A stretch of DNA of 64,000 nucleotides from Epiperipatus broadwayi (taxonomy: Eukaryota; Onychophora; Udeonychophora; Euonychophora; Peripatidae), in the NCBI GenBank assembly GCA_028023455.1, contig JAQFVV010006220.1:9505916-9569915 (forward strand). Reading direction: 5' to 3'. Shown one piece after another: positions 26,289 to 38,830 of this stretch. Both the position numbers and the translations under genes were made by a program. The stretch's first letter is position 1. The number at the start of each line of letters is the position of its first letter. The notes under the pieces are model-generated. The model was not told the DNA's origin and did no database searches. It worked only from the letters and a program-made list of their open reading frames with translations.

Positions 26289-26753
26289 TATCATCAATTT
26301 CAATCATTATCAACTATTGAAAGATGAAAGTATTATGAGTTTAATCCAGTTTCTCAGATCCATAATGTTTTCATATCACTCCAGAAAACCTCCTTATCTA
26401 TTTATAATCATGGTATTTTTCTATGTCTTATATTTTATTGAGATCTAATTTAAGATTTTAGTTATTCATCTATTGTTAACTCAGCTAGCTTCAGTGAGAC
26501 CTGATTGTTCTCTCCCTCATGTATTTCACTTCTGATTTCTTCTTGTAAACAATATGTTTCTCTCTATAGTTTTCTATGTGGACTATTGTATTTCTATTAA
26601 TTATTCAAATCTTATAATTATATTTGCACTGATAAAATAAAATAAAATTTTTTTTTAAAGTTATGTATGTCCTTATAGTATCAAGTAATTCTTAACAAAA
26701 GCAGTCCAAGCTTAATTCTATGACTAATTTCGGTCTTTATTTTCCATCCGTAT
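26289..26753 (-). pseudogene. RTE-type LINE 3' fragment, part 1 (left of E1)
   Basis: Minus-strand RTE sequence. From the element's (TGA)n-like tail at 26289 it matches the complete copy at 39481-40045: the tail block with TTTAATCCAG, the block near the end of the protein, and the AGCAGTCCAAGCTTAATTCT block at 26700. All frames are broken. Homology stops at CCGTATT (26748-26754), where E1 begins, and resumes at 29316 with the next RTE bases. Confidence 0.7.
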
Positions 26754-27584
26754 TGTAACGGTCAGAAAACGTGTGACTCATAAACATAGTGCAGAATTCG
26801 ACCACCATACAGAACAGCAGCACCATCGAGTAGCGAAGCCACCCGTGGTACTGAGTTCGAACATAGTTTATCGGTTCCACAATACAACACATCTGATGCG
26901 ACATTAGTAAATATTTCCTTAGGCACAGTGGTCAGGGATATGCAAGAGACTCATGATTTTATTCTCGAGTTAGCCAATAATCAAACTAATATTAATTAAA
27001 CATTCATATTTACATAATCGAGGAAATAGTATATAGAATGGGTATCGAATGAATGAAACGTAACTGCAGACGTATAGTTTAAAATTATTTATTAATACAT
27101 TTTAATAAAACAATCATTTACTAATAATATTTGTGGATTTAAAGCTTCAGTAGCGGGATTTGCAACATGATTATATTTTAAAGAATACATTGATTTATTT
27201 AGACATTGTTTTATATTGAGGATTTCAGTAGCGGTATTTCCGATACTGAAATGTTTACAAAAGGAATACATTTATTTGAAGGCGTAATCTAGCTACCTAA
27301 AATTCTTGAGTGAGTATTTCTAATGCATGCCTTGGGGAATTTATACCTTTGCAATGCAAGAGTCTAAAGTAAGATTTAAGAGTAGCGGCGGACATATATT
27401 TATTTAATTAAACTATTTATTTTATGACTAAGAGCAAACATTTATTTGAGAGTGAATTATGCAGATAATGCAGAGGCGGAGTGATATGTTTAGAATAATA
27501 AAACTAAGTAAAGGAACACGTGGTACGCTTTAGAAAGGCGATATGGAATGGCAGTATATCGAAACTGCAATGCCGTAAATGAGT

Positions 27585-27806
27585 TTATAAGGATGTTGGG
27601 CTGGTCTCTGCCATCGGCCCGACGAAGTAAGGTGTCACATAAGCATAACCAGGGACAAGCGGTCCGTATCGCAGTTTGCCGGCTGGCTGCATGACATTGT
27701 CAAATCCCACGGGAGCACCCATTATGCCCGCTTGTGTAGGACGACTGGGGTTAAGTTCAACCCTGAAGAATCCGGAAATTTCACGGCGGAATGGGTCATC
27801 GCGTCT
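27585..27806 (-). CDS. Putative terminal exon, unknown protein, inside E1
   Basis: A 73-residue frame ending in TAA, in a block of about 50-55% GC in otherwise ~25% GC DNA. The first codon follows directly on a plausible 3' splice site (ACGTTTTAG). The peptide begins RRDDPFRREISG, is rich in Gly/Pro/Tyr/Phe in its middle (for example KLRYGPLVPGYAYV) and ends SPTSL. Several AATAAA signals lie within 200 bp downstream of the stop. I do not recognise the family. The opposite strand is also open over most of this block in the same codon phase (27591-27845), so strand choice rests on the splice site and composition. It may be a captured host exon, a retained piece of a gene belonging to the element, or part of a real host gene whose other exons I cannot identify. 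Confidence 0.4.
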   Translation of the reverse strand, partial: RRDDPFRREISGFFRVELNPSRPTQAGIMGAPVGFDNVMQPAGKLRYGPLVPGYAYVTPYFVGPMAETSPTSL

Positions 27807-28533
27807 CTAAAACGTAACACATGTATAATGTACAAACGATTAGGATGAGATTTAAATAGATTTCTAATTCGGCCCTACATTATCAACATTTACTAAAGAA
27901 CGTTGGTGACTCTCAAAGAAATGTAATTTTCTGGAATTATTCATGATGATTTAATAAATACAAAACAGATATAAATTGGGAATTATTGTAACTAATACGT
28001 CAGCCATCTGCGAAGTAGTAGACCCCTGCATTACAATAAATGATGCCATTGAATGCGTGTCGATTTATATGGAAGTTAAGTTATTTAGGAAAATACATAT
28101 TAATGAAAATGTGACATGCATTCACTGTTTCAAACGATCATAGATTTAAACTTTGAAAATAGAGACAATTGGGAGCATGCAATAAGTAGATAATATAGAT
28201 AAAATGTAGATTTTAAAAATACGCACCCAAGATAGAATGAGGTAAGCTAGATTAGTAAAGAAATTTACACATTAAATTAATTATTCAATTTTAGTTATAC
28301 AAATGGTAGTTTTACATTTTATAATTTAGATAAGTAGTATGAAGAAGAGCTATAGCATATTATTAGAGTACTCTAGAGTTTGAACACAGACAGGTACCTG
28401 TTTTATAAAAAGTTTTCTGATTCCATTAATTTAGCAGCAAAAAGTTCACGAGTGGCAAGCCTTTCTTGTATTTAGATATTCATTTAATTTCATGGCAGCA
28501 GCAGCTTTCTCATTCATTTCAGGCAGCAGATCT

Positions 28534-28671
28534 TCATGGTGAATTTATGACGGGCAATGAAAGTTCAGCATCCGATAGGCCATCTCCCGATGGAGAATAA
28601 TCTAGGTGCTTTACTCGGTCATACCTTGGCAGGAACAAATTATTTTTATTGTTTTTGGAGACTCTCAGTGA
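28534..28671 (-). other. Possible upstream exon-like frame in E1
   Basis: A 45-residue minus-strand frame in the second GC-richer block of E1, ending in TGA. It includes RYDRVKHLDYSPSGDGLSD, a composition unlike random AT-rich DNA. A donor-like AAG|GTATGA falls near its middle. It is too short for a confident call and no family is recognised. Its position upstream of the terminal exon candidate on the same strand would suit a multi-exon cargo, but that is inference. Confidence 0.2.
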
Positions 28672-29315
28672 TCGAGAGCAAAGCTAAAGTTTAAGTGAAT
28701 GTCTCCAGCAAGTCTAAGATGGCCTCTTTTCTTATCTTGATCTCTCACATTTTTGTTAAGATATTTTTAGGTTCTATTTAATCTGCCCTGAGGATAATCA
28801 ATGCATTTAGTTGGTTTTTTTAATTAAAGAAAGCTGCCGTTCTATTGTTTACATTTTACATTTACTAATTACATTTTTGGGGAAATTTTCTTTAATTAAT
28901 CTATTATCTATCACTGACCGATGCTTTTAAATTTCAAAAACAAAAAAGGAACATAAGATTATTTTAACTTTTAATTAAATATTACATCAGATATTTTTAG
29001 AATTATTATTAAATGAAATTTAAACAAAGCAATAAATACGAATTTTATAATCCAAAATAAATGATTAAAATTATACAAAATTATATAACTAAAAGAAATC
29101 TAAATTATATTATTTTATCCCTATTTATTGCGTTTAATTTGAGATCGAAATGTGTGCGTGTTTATGCTGAATTCTACATATATTTATACATTTCTAAGAT
29201 TGCTACACACACAATTCGATACCAAAAAGTTTAAATTTGGGCGGGATAGACCGGTCAGTGAGAGATGACAGAAAAAGGTGAAACTTAAGATTCGAATACG
29301 AATCTTACTGTTTCA

Positions 29316-29362
29316 GTATTAATAATCTGACTATATTTATAGTTAAATTCTTCCAATTTCAT
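29316..29362 (-). pseudogene. RTE-type LINE 3' fragment, part 2 (right of E1)
   Basis: Starts GTATTAATAATCTGAC, exactly the next bases expected in the complete RTE (40035-40050), and follows it for about 45 bp (ATTCTTCCAATTTCAT type) before similarity fades. Together with 26289-26753 it is one 5'-truncated RTE copy split by E1. Confidence 0.6.
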
Positions 29363-30265
29363 TATTATAACGAGGCAATATAAGCCAACAAAATATGAGA
29401 TAGAAAAAAAATAGAACTATATGTGAAATCCTAAGCAATAAAAAAAATATATACATTCAATAAAAAAACACTACTTGTTAAAAACAAAAAGATTAAACCA
29501 TTGAATCAAGTTATTTTAAATAAGTTTATTTTAAAGGTCACTTTGTTTTAAAATGAGAATACCATAAAGTCTGTATAAACTATTTAATAAAACAGAGTAG
29601 AAATGAGAAGAAAAAAATAATGTAAAATAAGTACAATTTTAAAAAGTTCAGCAAAGTCAATATATTGAAATGGTAAATTATGCCATAACAAAGTATACAC
29701 GTGATTTCAATTATATGCTAGCCAATAAAAAATGTAAAAAAAACAAACAAAAATATAAAAAAAAAAATTAAAAAATTTAATATATCTTATGATGCACAAG
29801 CAATAATTTTTCCATCTCTGAGTATCATCCATGATCATGTTTTAAAAAAACAGTTAAAATTTGAAAATATATTTTTAAATATTTCTTTGCATTATGTTAA
29901 AATTACATACATTGGCAATACTTTGAGAAATAAAATATTTTCTAAAAACAATGCTAAAAGTTCTATAAAATTTTAAAACATACTAAAAGTTGATATTGAC
30001 TTAAAAACATCAAAACAATTATAAAAATCCTAATTTCTTGATACCAAAACTACTACCATGTTTCTATAAAAGAAAAAAGTTATTGAAAAAAAAAAGCATA
30101 TCAGCCAGAACATATTTAATTTAAAAAATAAAAATATGCTATTTTTTATCTTATTCTTATTGGTTCAGTGAATGAATGAGTGAGCATATAATCAGTAAAC
30201 TATATGTAAAGGTGTTCTCTCTTTTTATTATTACTTATTATATTACTATTTTAAAATTTAGCTTA
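29363..30265. other. AT-rich non-coding stretch
   Basis: No gene or element end seen. Mainly A-rich with runs such as 29745-29775. The plus-strand RTE copy begins at its right edge. Confidence 0.5.
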
Positions 30266-30269
30266 AACT

Positions 30270-33152
30270 AGTTTGCTGTTAACTGACAAGAGACCATTTG
30301 ATTCCTCTTGGAGATCTTAAAAGAACCAAGCTGGTGAATTCCTATATACATTATTAAAATTGGAGCTGATGTTACTATTTGATTATTCATATAGTATACA
30401 AACATGGATGTGCTGCTCACCAACATGCACTAGCTAGCATAGTGAGTTTAATGGCTTTTTACCTCTGAGTTTAAGCTCAAGAAATACCATGATAAGGCAG
30501 AATGAATGTCTGTGTGAATGAATTTTTTTTTCTAATAGATATTTACAATCATGACAGACAAAAATAAATCATGAACCTTATTTTCAGGAAGTTATAAAAT
30601 CACCAGTCAAGGCAGCAGTTGGTGGTCAAAGGAGGGAGGTGCTAAGAATCTCTGATTGCAAAACCAGGCTGTCATTTAATGACAACTTTTAATTTAGGTA
30701 CTTACAACTGCACATCACTTTCAAGTGAAGAAGATTGCAAGAATTGCAAGAATGGCCTTACATTAAATGGGACATTATTGAACTTTATGAAGTCAAAAGA
30801 AAAGATGAAGAGACAATTGATTTAAAAAGTGGACATGTACTCTTCTTCAAAGGCACAAATATTGGAAGTACAAGTGGAGTAGGATTCATTATAAATAAAA
30901 AGTGGAAAAACAACATTGTGGAGATTGATAGTGTATCGGATAGTGACCAAATCAATTATTCAGCTTTATAGCAGATACCAAGTGCAAATAATTCAGGTTG
31001 CAAAATTCTCACAGCGATGAAGCAACAGGGAATTTTTATATGGACATACAAAAGGCTTTTGATCAGACCAAACAACATTTTAAAAATTGTTATGAAAGAA
31101 TCTAATGCTAGAATTGGTAAACAATTGAAAGATGAAAATGCTAAAGGTAAATTTGGTTATGGTAATAGAAATGAGAGAGGACATTGCAGAAAAAGAAAAA
31201 CTTTATATTATGAATTATTTTTTTGACAAAAATGTTAAAAGGAAATGGACATGGAAGCATCCAAATGAAGATACAGCAAAATTGGATTATATTTTGACTA
31301 ACAGAAAAGATATATTTCAAGATTGTAATGTCCTTAATAAATTCAACACAATAAGTGATTATCAATTACTGAGATATACGATATATGTTAATGCAAAACT
31401 AGAGAGACAAAAATTATTAAGAAAAACAATATTCACTGTTGATATTCCTAATATTCAGAACCACTGTAATGAATTTAAATTAGAATTTACAAATTGTTTT
31501 CAAATATTAGCAGATTTTGAACATAATTCAGATTTGAATGAAATTAATAGGGAAATAACTGATATTCTTTTAAAAACTGCAACAAAGATAGCTGGTAGAA
31601 AAAAGCAGCAACTAACCAATAAAATTTCTACTAATACTAGAGAATTTATGAAGAAAAGAAAAAATATGAAAATATATAAAAATGATGCATTAAGAAAAAT
31701 TGAATATCTCGAATTTTGAAAAATGATGTGTAAAAGAGTTGATAATGATATAAGAAAGTATAATTATAAACTAGCAAGGAATGCTATCGAAGCGAATAAA
31801 AGTCTCAAGAGTGTAAAACCATATTTTGATATTAGTAGAAAACTTATATTTGCAATAAGAAAAAAGATGAACTATTAATAAAAAAATTGAGATCATGAAA
31901 TGGCTAGAAGAGTTCTATCAAGAATTATATAGTAATATAGAACAATTACCTCCAACTACTATTATATCTGCTGAATTGCCCAGTATTTTAAATGAAGAAG
32001 TAAGATATGCAATTAAATTTATGAAGAAGGGAAAAGCTCCCAGGTAATAATGGAATTATAATAAATATCTTAAAAGCAGGTAAAGAAATAGACATTTTTT
32101 TGACAAAGTTATATACCAAATGTCTAAATGATAAGGATGTACCAGATGATTGGTAGAACGCAGTATTAATATTAATATTTTAAAAAGGTGATTAAGAAGA
32201 TATTAAAAATTACCAGATCTATCAGACTTTTATCAGTTATACAAAATTTTTAACAAATATAATTACAACTTTGGATTTCAACCAACCAAAAGAACATGGT
32301 GAATTCAAAAATGGTTTTAATACAATGAATCACATCCAAGTATTGAAAAAAGTTATAGAAAGGAACAGAGAATATGAGTTGCCATTATGCTATGGATTTG
32401 TAGCTTATGAAAAAGCATTTGATTCTATAAGCATTTCTTCAGTGATTAAAACATTGGATCATCAAGGTATAGATACAGGATATGACATATTCTAAAGAAT
32501 ATTTATAAAAATGTAATGGCAACAATTAGATTACATACTGATACTAGGAAAGTCAACACTGAGAAGGATGTAAGACAGGGTGACTCCAAAACTTTTTACA
32601 GCAATGCTGCAAGAAGAATTTTGTGGGTTAAATTGAAAAGCTAAAGGAATAAAAGTAAATGGAGATTAATTAAATCATTTAGATTTTTCAGCTGATGTAG
32701 TTGTTTTTGCAAATAATACTTCAGAGCTTCAGGAAATGTTGCAAGATTTGTCAGATGAAAGTAAGCATTAAAAAGACTAAAGTAATGTTCAATGGATTTT
32801 CTCATAAAATGAAAATTGATAAGGATGAGTTACCTTGGTCAGATTATTATTACAGATGGAAACATAACTGATGAAGCTATTCATAGAATTAAACTTGATT
32901 GGAGTGCTTTTGGTAGAAATAACTTAATATTAAAAGGAATTATGTCTATGTGTTTGAAAAGGATCTGAGACTTGAATAATTAATAGAACAGCAAAACAGA
33001 GACTTCATATCACTCAAAGAAGTATGAAGAGATGCATGTTAGGAATAACTAGAAGAGATCGAAAATGCAATATATGGGTGAGAGAAAAAACAGATGTTAC
33101 TGACATCATTGAAATGATTAAAAGACTGAAGTGAAGTTGGGTTGGACATATT
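30270..33152 (+). pseudogene. RTE-type LINE, near full length, left part
   Basis: Plus-strand copy homologous to the complete element at 39481-42742, from its 5' end (AGTTTGCTGTTAACTGACA near 30270) to the C-terminal part of the reverse transcriptase. Surviving frames: 30735-30971 is the endonuclease N-terminus (YIKWDIIELYEVKRK, GVGFIINKKW); 31132-31719 is endonuclease C-terminus running in frame into the linker before the RT (LDYILTNRKD, then [10 protein letters not shown]); 32271-32495 is part of the RT with [10 protein letters not shown]. The catalytic FADD is FSADVVV-like near 32685-32710. Stops and indels are many. The start of the second endonuclease segment is out of frame at the same point as in the complete copy. 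The right end is cut by E2 at ATATT and continues at 35905. Confidence 0.85.
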
Positions 33153-35904
33153 GTACCGGTCAAAAAGAAGCCAACACATCAACAAACCCAAACTCAAAGT
33201 CGGATTCAAACTCAGGCGGTTTAAACTGAATTCAAACCCAACTCACGAGCTCAGATCAAATCAATGGATGACATATATCGACGGTACATGACCATGCGCC
33301 AAGGAACTAGCTCAATGGATGATGATGATTAATGAAACCTTTGATTTAACTCTAATAAAGTATAATAAAATAACTAAGAATCTTTATAAGTCAACTCATA
33401 TATATATGTTCAGGTTGCCAATACAGACAGTGAGCATTAATATTAAAATAATTTGAATAAAAAAAAAAGTTAAAAAAACCAAATGTGTTAATAAAATGTT
33501 TAATAATAATTATAATTTTGTTCAACTTTTAGATTGTGATTATATAGATTACCTCTAGTCTTTAAACAGAATTTATATTTACAATAAGAATGGCAGTCCT
33601 TACTATATGCCAATACTATTACGCAATATTCTAGGAGAATTATATATATCTATGCCCCGACGAGGAGGTAAAGGCAGATAAAGGTATTTGGCTGTGACAG
33701 AAATTATGATTCAAATTCTAAAAGAAAGAATGTGAGATTTATTTTCACATTCGTAAATCAATTCACAAAGAGCAAGATATGTGTTTAGGGCATAACTTCA
33801 ATATTTAAGAGAAAACTTACTTAATTATAAATAAATATGAATTTGTTCGACTTTAATAAAATCAATTCATCACGATTTACGAGCATGAGAGCGGGCTTTA
33901 CTGGAACTGAGAAATAAATGGTACTGACGACTTATGAGCTATATATAAGAATAAATATAAAAAATAATGGCTTGTCTGTGATTTGAGAAAATAGCAGGGC
34001 GGCCTGTATTTGACAAGTCTTTGATGCCCTATCTGAAGGATCCATAGAACACGGAAAACCAGGTTGGGTCGTAGCCTCGAACCTTTGGTGTTCCAAATAT
34101 AAAATGAGCAAGTGAGGAAGTACTTTCTTCCTATGTAATTTAACGAACAGTAATATCACCGAGGACAAGCTTGTGAAGCAGGAGATGGCTCGCGTCAGCA
34201 ACGTTCGGAAATATAATGACTTGGTAATCATCTTTTAATTAATAAAACCCATTTTATATAAAGAATGCTCTACGTGATGACCTGACCAAGTTGAATTAAA
34301 GTCAAACGAGCTTTAACTAAAAAGTACTTAATGCAATTTTAGAATCATATTAATCATGCCCCAAACGTCATGCTCTCCCTGAATATTAATACAGAAATAC
34401 AAATTTAAATTAGAATATGTTCATTTTATTCCCTTTATCAACCTTTAGCAAAACATTTTTAATATTATTAATGTGAATAAATGAATATTATAAACTCAGT
34501 AAAGTGGCCGGGAGCATAGGTTAGAAATTGAGCTAATAATTTATTATTATTAGCCATTAATAAAATAGCAAAAATTGTATAAATCCTTCAACTCGATAAT
34601 TAATAGAACTGTATCCAATGAGTTCTAGTGGGTAAGAATTACTATAAAAATAAATATAATATTATTTAACACGGCAAATGCAATGAAGGAAATTATTATC
34701 GAGTTGAAGTTATTATTGGCATGAAATATATAATAGGGTTAAATAAACGAACCGCCATCATAAGCAAGGAAAGTTAACAGATATTAAATTTAAAGACTAG
34801 AGATAGATAGAGAATTACTACATACTTTAAAATAGCATTAATAAAAAGACAATTTTGCAGTAGATAGCTTCAAGATGTTTTAACTTAAAGTTCAGAACTG
34901 GCCAGGTTCAAAAGGAAAGATATTACCATTTCTTCCTTGGCTGGTTCCTGGGTTTCCACAGGGCAGAGTCCAGTTGGATGAAACATATGCGCACATTTTG
35001 AAAATTATGCGAATAGCATTTTGATGGATTTCTCTATGGTTTCGGCAGCTTACGATTGGTATATGAATTTTTATATTGCAGCCACATTGAAGATTTTCAG
35101 GGGACTTAAGGAACCGTAGTCAGACTTTTGAAGTTAAGCCCCCCCACCTCCCAACCATGGTAGAAACACTATTTTACTTCATAATTTAACTGGGCGGCTT
35201 CTTCTCTAATGAAATATATACGGCTTCTCTGAATGAGGAATAATAGCTGCTTGAAAACTTTTTCTGGGCTATTTATCTGTCCTCTGATGCCTTCAGGCGA
35301 GCGCTTCTTTCATTATCAATTTATTAGTTGTTTTTAGATACATTCCTTCAATAAGGCTTTCAAACTCATTAACTTGAATTCATTTTCTAATTAGAAAATG
35401 AATTTTTAAAATCAGAAAAATGATTTTAATTAGCGACCACCCTTACATTTTAAATACTTATCTTTTTTTTTAATTAATAAAAATTTTACCCACTGTTTTT
35501 GGAAAGGGACAATCTGAAAGCTTATCAAAAGAATGTAGCTTTTAATCACTAAAAATTTGAACAAACTATTTAAAGTAAAATAAAACATTCCTGACGCAAT
35601 GAAACTTTAGAACGAATATGTACATTTAAATATTTATAAATATATACACACAATCCACGCAGTTATAATATATATAAATTCAGGAATAATTCTATTATGA
35701 ATTTATTAGTAAAAATTATTAATTTAAATCTCAAACAAGTTAATTTTAACACACATTTATAATAGTTTTTCTTTAAGGAAACTAGCATGGATTGAACGAA
35801 TAAAGCCCCATTGCATCGGAAATTCAAGGTTAGTACAAGGGTTTGAAGTTGTCTACATGTGAAAGATCATGAAGCTAGGATCGAACTTAGATCCGACTGC
35901 TTCA
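33153..35904. mobile_element. Insertion E2, ~2.75 kb, in an RTE copy
   Basis: RTE sequence GGACATATT stops at 33152 and resumes ATATTGCTATAAGAG at 35905, so ATATT flanks the insertion on both sides (33148-33152 and 35905-35909). The insertion begins TGTACCGGTCAAAA and ends GACTGCTTCA, close to the ends of E1 (TGTAACGGTCAGAA and TTACTGTTTCA). Just inside the right end, GATCGAACTTAGATCC also resembles E1's GATTCGAATACGAATC. The rest of the interior does not match E1 by eye. It holds GC-richer blocks (33985-34210, 34880-35300) and no recognisable transposase. A 99-codon minus frame (33932-34231) has no family that I know. Confidence 0.65.
34889..34990 (-). other. Small exon-like frame in E2, unknown
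   Basis: A 33-codon minus-strand frame with its own ATG and a TAA stop (MFHPTGLCPVETQEPAKEEM then VISFLLNLASSEL). It lies in a GC-richer block, and ATG|GTAATATC inside it could be a splice donor, so the real coding part may stop there. Too short to trust; reported because it parallels the exon-like block of E1. Confidence 0.15.
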
Positions 35905-36100
35905 ATATTGCTATAAGAGATTATAATAGATGGATAATTGAAATATTAAATTGGATTCCAAGAGATTATAAAAAATTCAGAAAGAGACCCCAAGTGATAT
36001 GGATGGATGAAATAAGAAAGATTTGTAAGGGTGATGTGGAGAAGAGAGGTTAGAGTTTGAGAGACCATCCCGCAATGGACTGATAATGGTTGATGATGAT
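35905..36100 (+). pseudogene. RTE-type LINE, right part after E2
   Basis: Completes the copy begun at 30270. The 64-codon frame 35859-36053 reads [20 protein letters not shown] in the RTE register and then WMDEIRKICKGDVEKRG, matching the C-terminus of the complete copy ([20 protein letters not shown]). It is followed by the 3' end block (GACTGATAATGGTTGATGATGAT), the short (TGA)n tail typical of RTE. The first codons of that frame belong to E2. Confidence 0.8.
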
Positions 36101-38286
36101 TATACATATAAAAAAACATCTGTATTATACATAGGAGTGTGCTAAAAAGTACTACATAATTGCAGTTCAATAAACAATATGTATTCTATTTTAATCAAAG
36201 TTTACAACAAAATGTAATGTATTATATGCTATATATGTTTGTACACAAGAGAGGCTTGTAACAAAATATAGCAGTAATACATGATTTTTCAATGAGCTTG
36301 AGCATTTTTTTTTTAAATAATGCTTTTTAATAATCCAGTAGGGAGTAGTTACAAAGTGCAAAATAAGATTTCGGAAAGGTCTGACCTCAAAATTAATAGT
36401 GAAAATTTTTAAAATAGAACCTGTGATGAATATAATAGGTAAGGGAATATATTTAGTTTTCAACATAGTACCAAGAAAAGTAATCATTTTGCATAAAAAT
36501 TAAGTATAAAACATCAAAATTATGAACTAAATATTAAATATTGTGTACATATTAAATAAAAGACATAATATGATTCTTATCCAAACATAAAATTGTATGT
36601 AGTTGACCAGTCATTGAGGTTTCTGGAAACACACACACACAAAAAAAAAAATTATTAAATGGATTTTTAAGATTAAGCTAATTTATCAAGGCAATCGCAA
36701 TCAATATGATAAAAAAAAAAAAAAATAGCAGAAATATATAATACTATATTCTTTTATAATAAATTATTTATTTATCTAGTAGAATGTTTAATTTGTAAGT
36801 CATTAGGGAATCATCCCTCTACACATTATGTGTGCAGTAAATTGTAAAAATTTCCCAAATAGCATTTATTAAGACATAGTGAATGACATTAAAAGTAATT
36901 ATTTAAGATCTTCACATTCTCATTTCTAAATGCTTAATATTTGCCTATACATATATGTTTTGTAAAAAAATAAGGTGATATATCTTATCTTTTCAAGAGA
37001 CTTTATCTTGTGTTTGGAAAGGGAAAATATTTCTCAAAGTATTATAAATCTTTACAGTGCATAGGTAGAGAGGTGATTCTCTCATGACTGCTACATTCTT
37101 TTTATGTAAATGATTTTATATGCATAAGTCTTTTTGTACTATATTTAAATAAATTTTAAGATTTCATTCACAAAAAAATAAATAATCAAGTGTTTTATTG
37201 TTTAGAAGTTCATAAGAAGTTTGAACACCAAAAGTAATAGCTGTAGCTGATCCATGAACTTTAAACTCTAAAATGACACTCTTCTATTACACTAAATTAC
37301 ACAGGATGAAAAGAGTAATCAAATAGTTTGTTGCTCAGGAATTCATAACAAATCCAAGCACCAGAAATGCCTTGAACTAGAATCATGATTTACGGACACT
37401 GAGTTCCAGCGACTACCAATTTATCATTACCCTAAATCATGCAGAGCTTAAAAACTGTAAAAATTAAATAAAAGATAAGTAAATTTTTATAGATAAAATA
37501 TTTCATAGAGTGATTTTTATGCAGATAATAGTGCTAAAATATCTTTAGTTAATAAGTATCTGCAGCATATAATCTATAGTTATATATTTTTTACAAATAG
37601 GACTGTTTATTATTTTTCATTAGACGTTTCAAAACAAATGAAGTGAAGATGTTTTGAATTCTATCATAACTGAAGACATTAAAGCTTGAACAGTTTATTT
37701 TTTTGTATTATGTCTTGCTATTATTATTTATAATGTACTAAACATTAAAATTTGCTCTACAGAAAAAAGATAAATATGATTTCTTCATTGATTACTTACT
37801 AAAGATGCAGCCAGATTTTAAATAATTATGACACATTAGATAAATTACCTTCAACTGTGATAAAAATTTAAGTTTGAAAAAATATTATCAATGGTATAAT
37901 AAGATGTAGGCCATATGACAAAACTAAACAGATGAGTGATCATCCAAATATTTTTTTTGATAATGGGAATAAATGTTATGAATGAAAAGTTAATCAAATC
38001 CAATCTTAAATGCATCTGAGGGTGATTTGAAAGAGATCAAAAAACTCATTTGTAAGCAAGATCGCCATAAAATTATTCTATAAAATGAGTATCTAATATA
38101 AAAGTATGTATATTTTTTTAAAAACTATTTTTCTGGTTCAAAAAATATTATAATCCTTTCATAAAAGATATTACAGCAGAATAAGAATATTGGAAATTCT
38201 ACATAATTACAACAATTATAATCTTAACTAAATTAATTAAAACCCACTCATCAACTTATCAAAAAGACATCTTTAAACAGGAACTT

Positions 38287-38317
<31 letters not shown>

Positions 38318-38780
38318 TTCATTGCAGTATAGACTATTCCCATATATCCAATTTTAAAATCTGCAATTTCAATAATTCACAATTTGGAAAAAATATATTA
38401 AATAAAAAAATTAGAAATGTAATAAAAAATAAAATTTAATTTTCTTAGCATAATCATATTTCACACAAATAATGCAGCTTGAATTTTATAAATTTAACAT
38501 CAGCTTAGACATTGCATCTTTTGAAATTTCATTAATAATTTTCAGCATAAAAAGGATGAATAAGAATATGAAAATATTAAGTTTTATTCACTAATTTTTT
38601 TTTTTAAAAAGTAATGCCTTAATATATATAATTCTTAAATTAAATTCTATTGTCAATATTTGCATACTGTATATACATGTTAAAAGACATCTACATTACA
38701 GAATATCAAAATTACCCCAAATTTACAACTCAACCAGACTAGCCAAGAAAATAAACTCTAAAACACTAATAGTTTCACTG
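36101..38780. other. AT-rich non-coding stretch with microsatellites
   Basis: No gene found. A TG microsatellite lies at about 38290-38318, a CA run near 36632-36643, and A-runs near 36710-36725. The frames at 35946-36170 and 36191-36487 (minus) are antisense to RTE or low in complexity. Confidence 0.55.
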
Positions 38781-38830
38781 CTACAAGCAGACTTCTCAAG
38801 TGTAAAAAACTATAAAATAATATATTTAAA

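Larger units (their letters stand above)
26754..29315. mobile_element. Insertion E1, ~2.56 kb, in an RTE copy
   Basis: Compared with the intact RTE (CTGTATTAATAATCTGAC), this copy has 2.56 kb inserted at GTATT, and GTAT(T) is present on both sides (26750-26754 and 29316-29320). The insertion starts TGTAACGGTCAGAA and ends TTACTGTTTCA. The inverted complement of its end (TGAAACAGTAAGA) matches its start at 10 of 13 places, and E2 has nearly the same ends. TG..CA termini and a 4-5 bp duplication would fit an integrase or transposase of several classes. I see no long terminal repeat within it and no transposase frame. The interior is visibly richer in GC in blocks (27500-27810, 28400-28720) than the neighbourhood and carries an exon-like frame. 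Confidence 0.65.

Noticed and set aside
27591-27845. Plus-strand open frame opposite the E1 exon candidate
   Set aside because: Open in the same codon phase, but no splice or start context; the minus-strand reading is better supported. Kept as an alternative only.
26754-29315. E1 as a retroelement with paired LTRs
   Set aside because: Its first and last several hundred bases do not repeat each other, so there is no LTR pair; a solo LTR remains possible but would be very long.
33932-34231. 99-codon minus frame in E2
   Set aside because: Lies in a GC-richer block, but composition and lack of any motif or splice context do not support a coding call.
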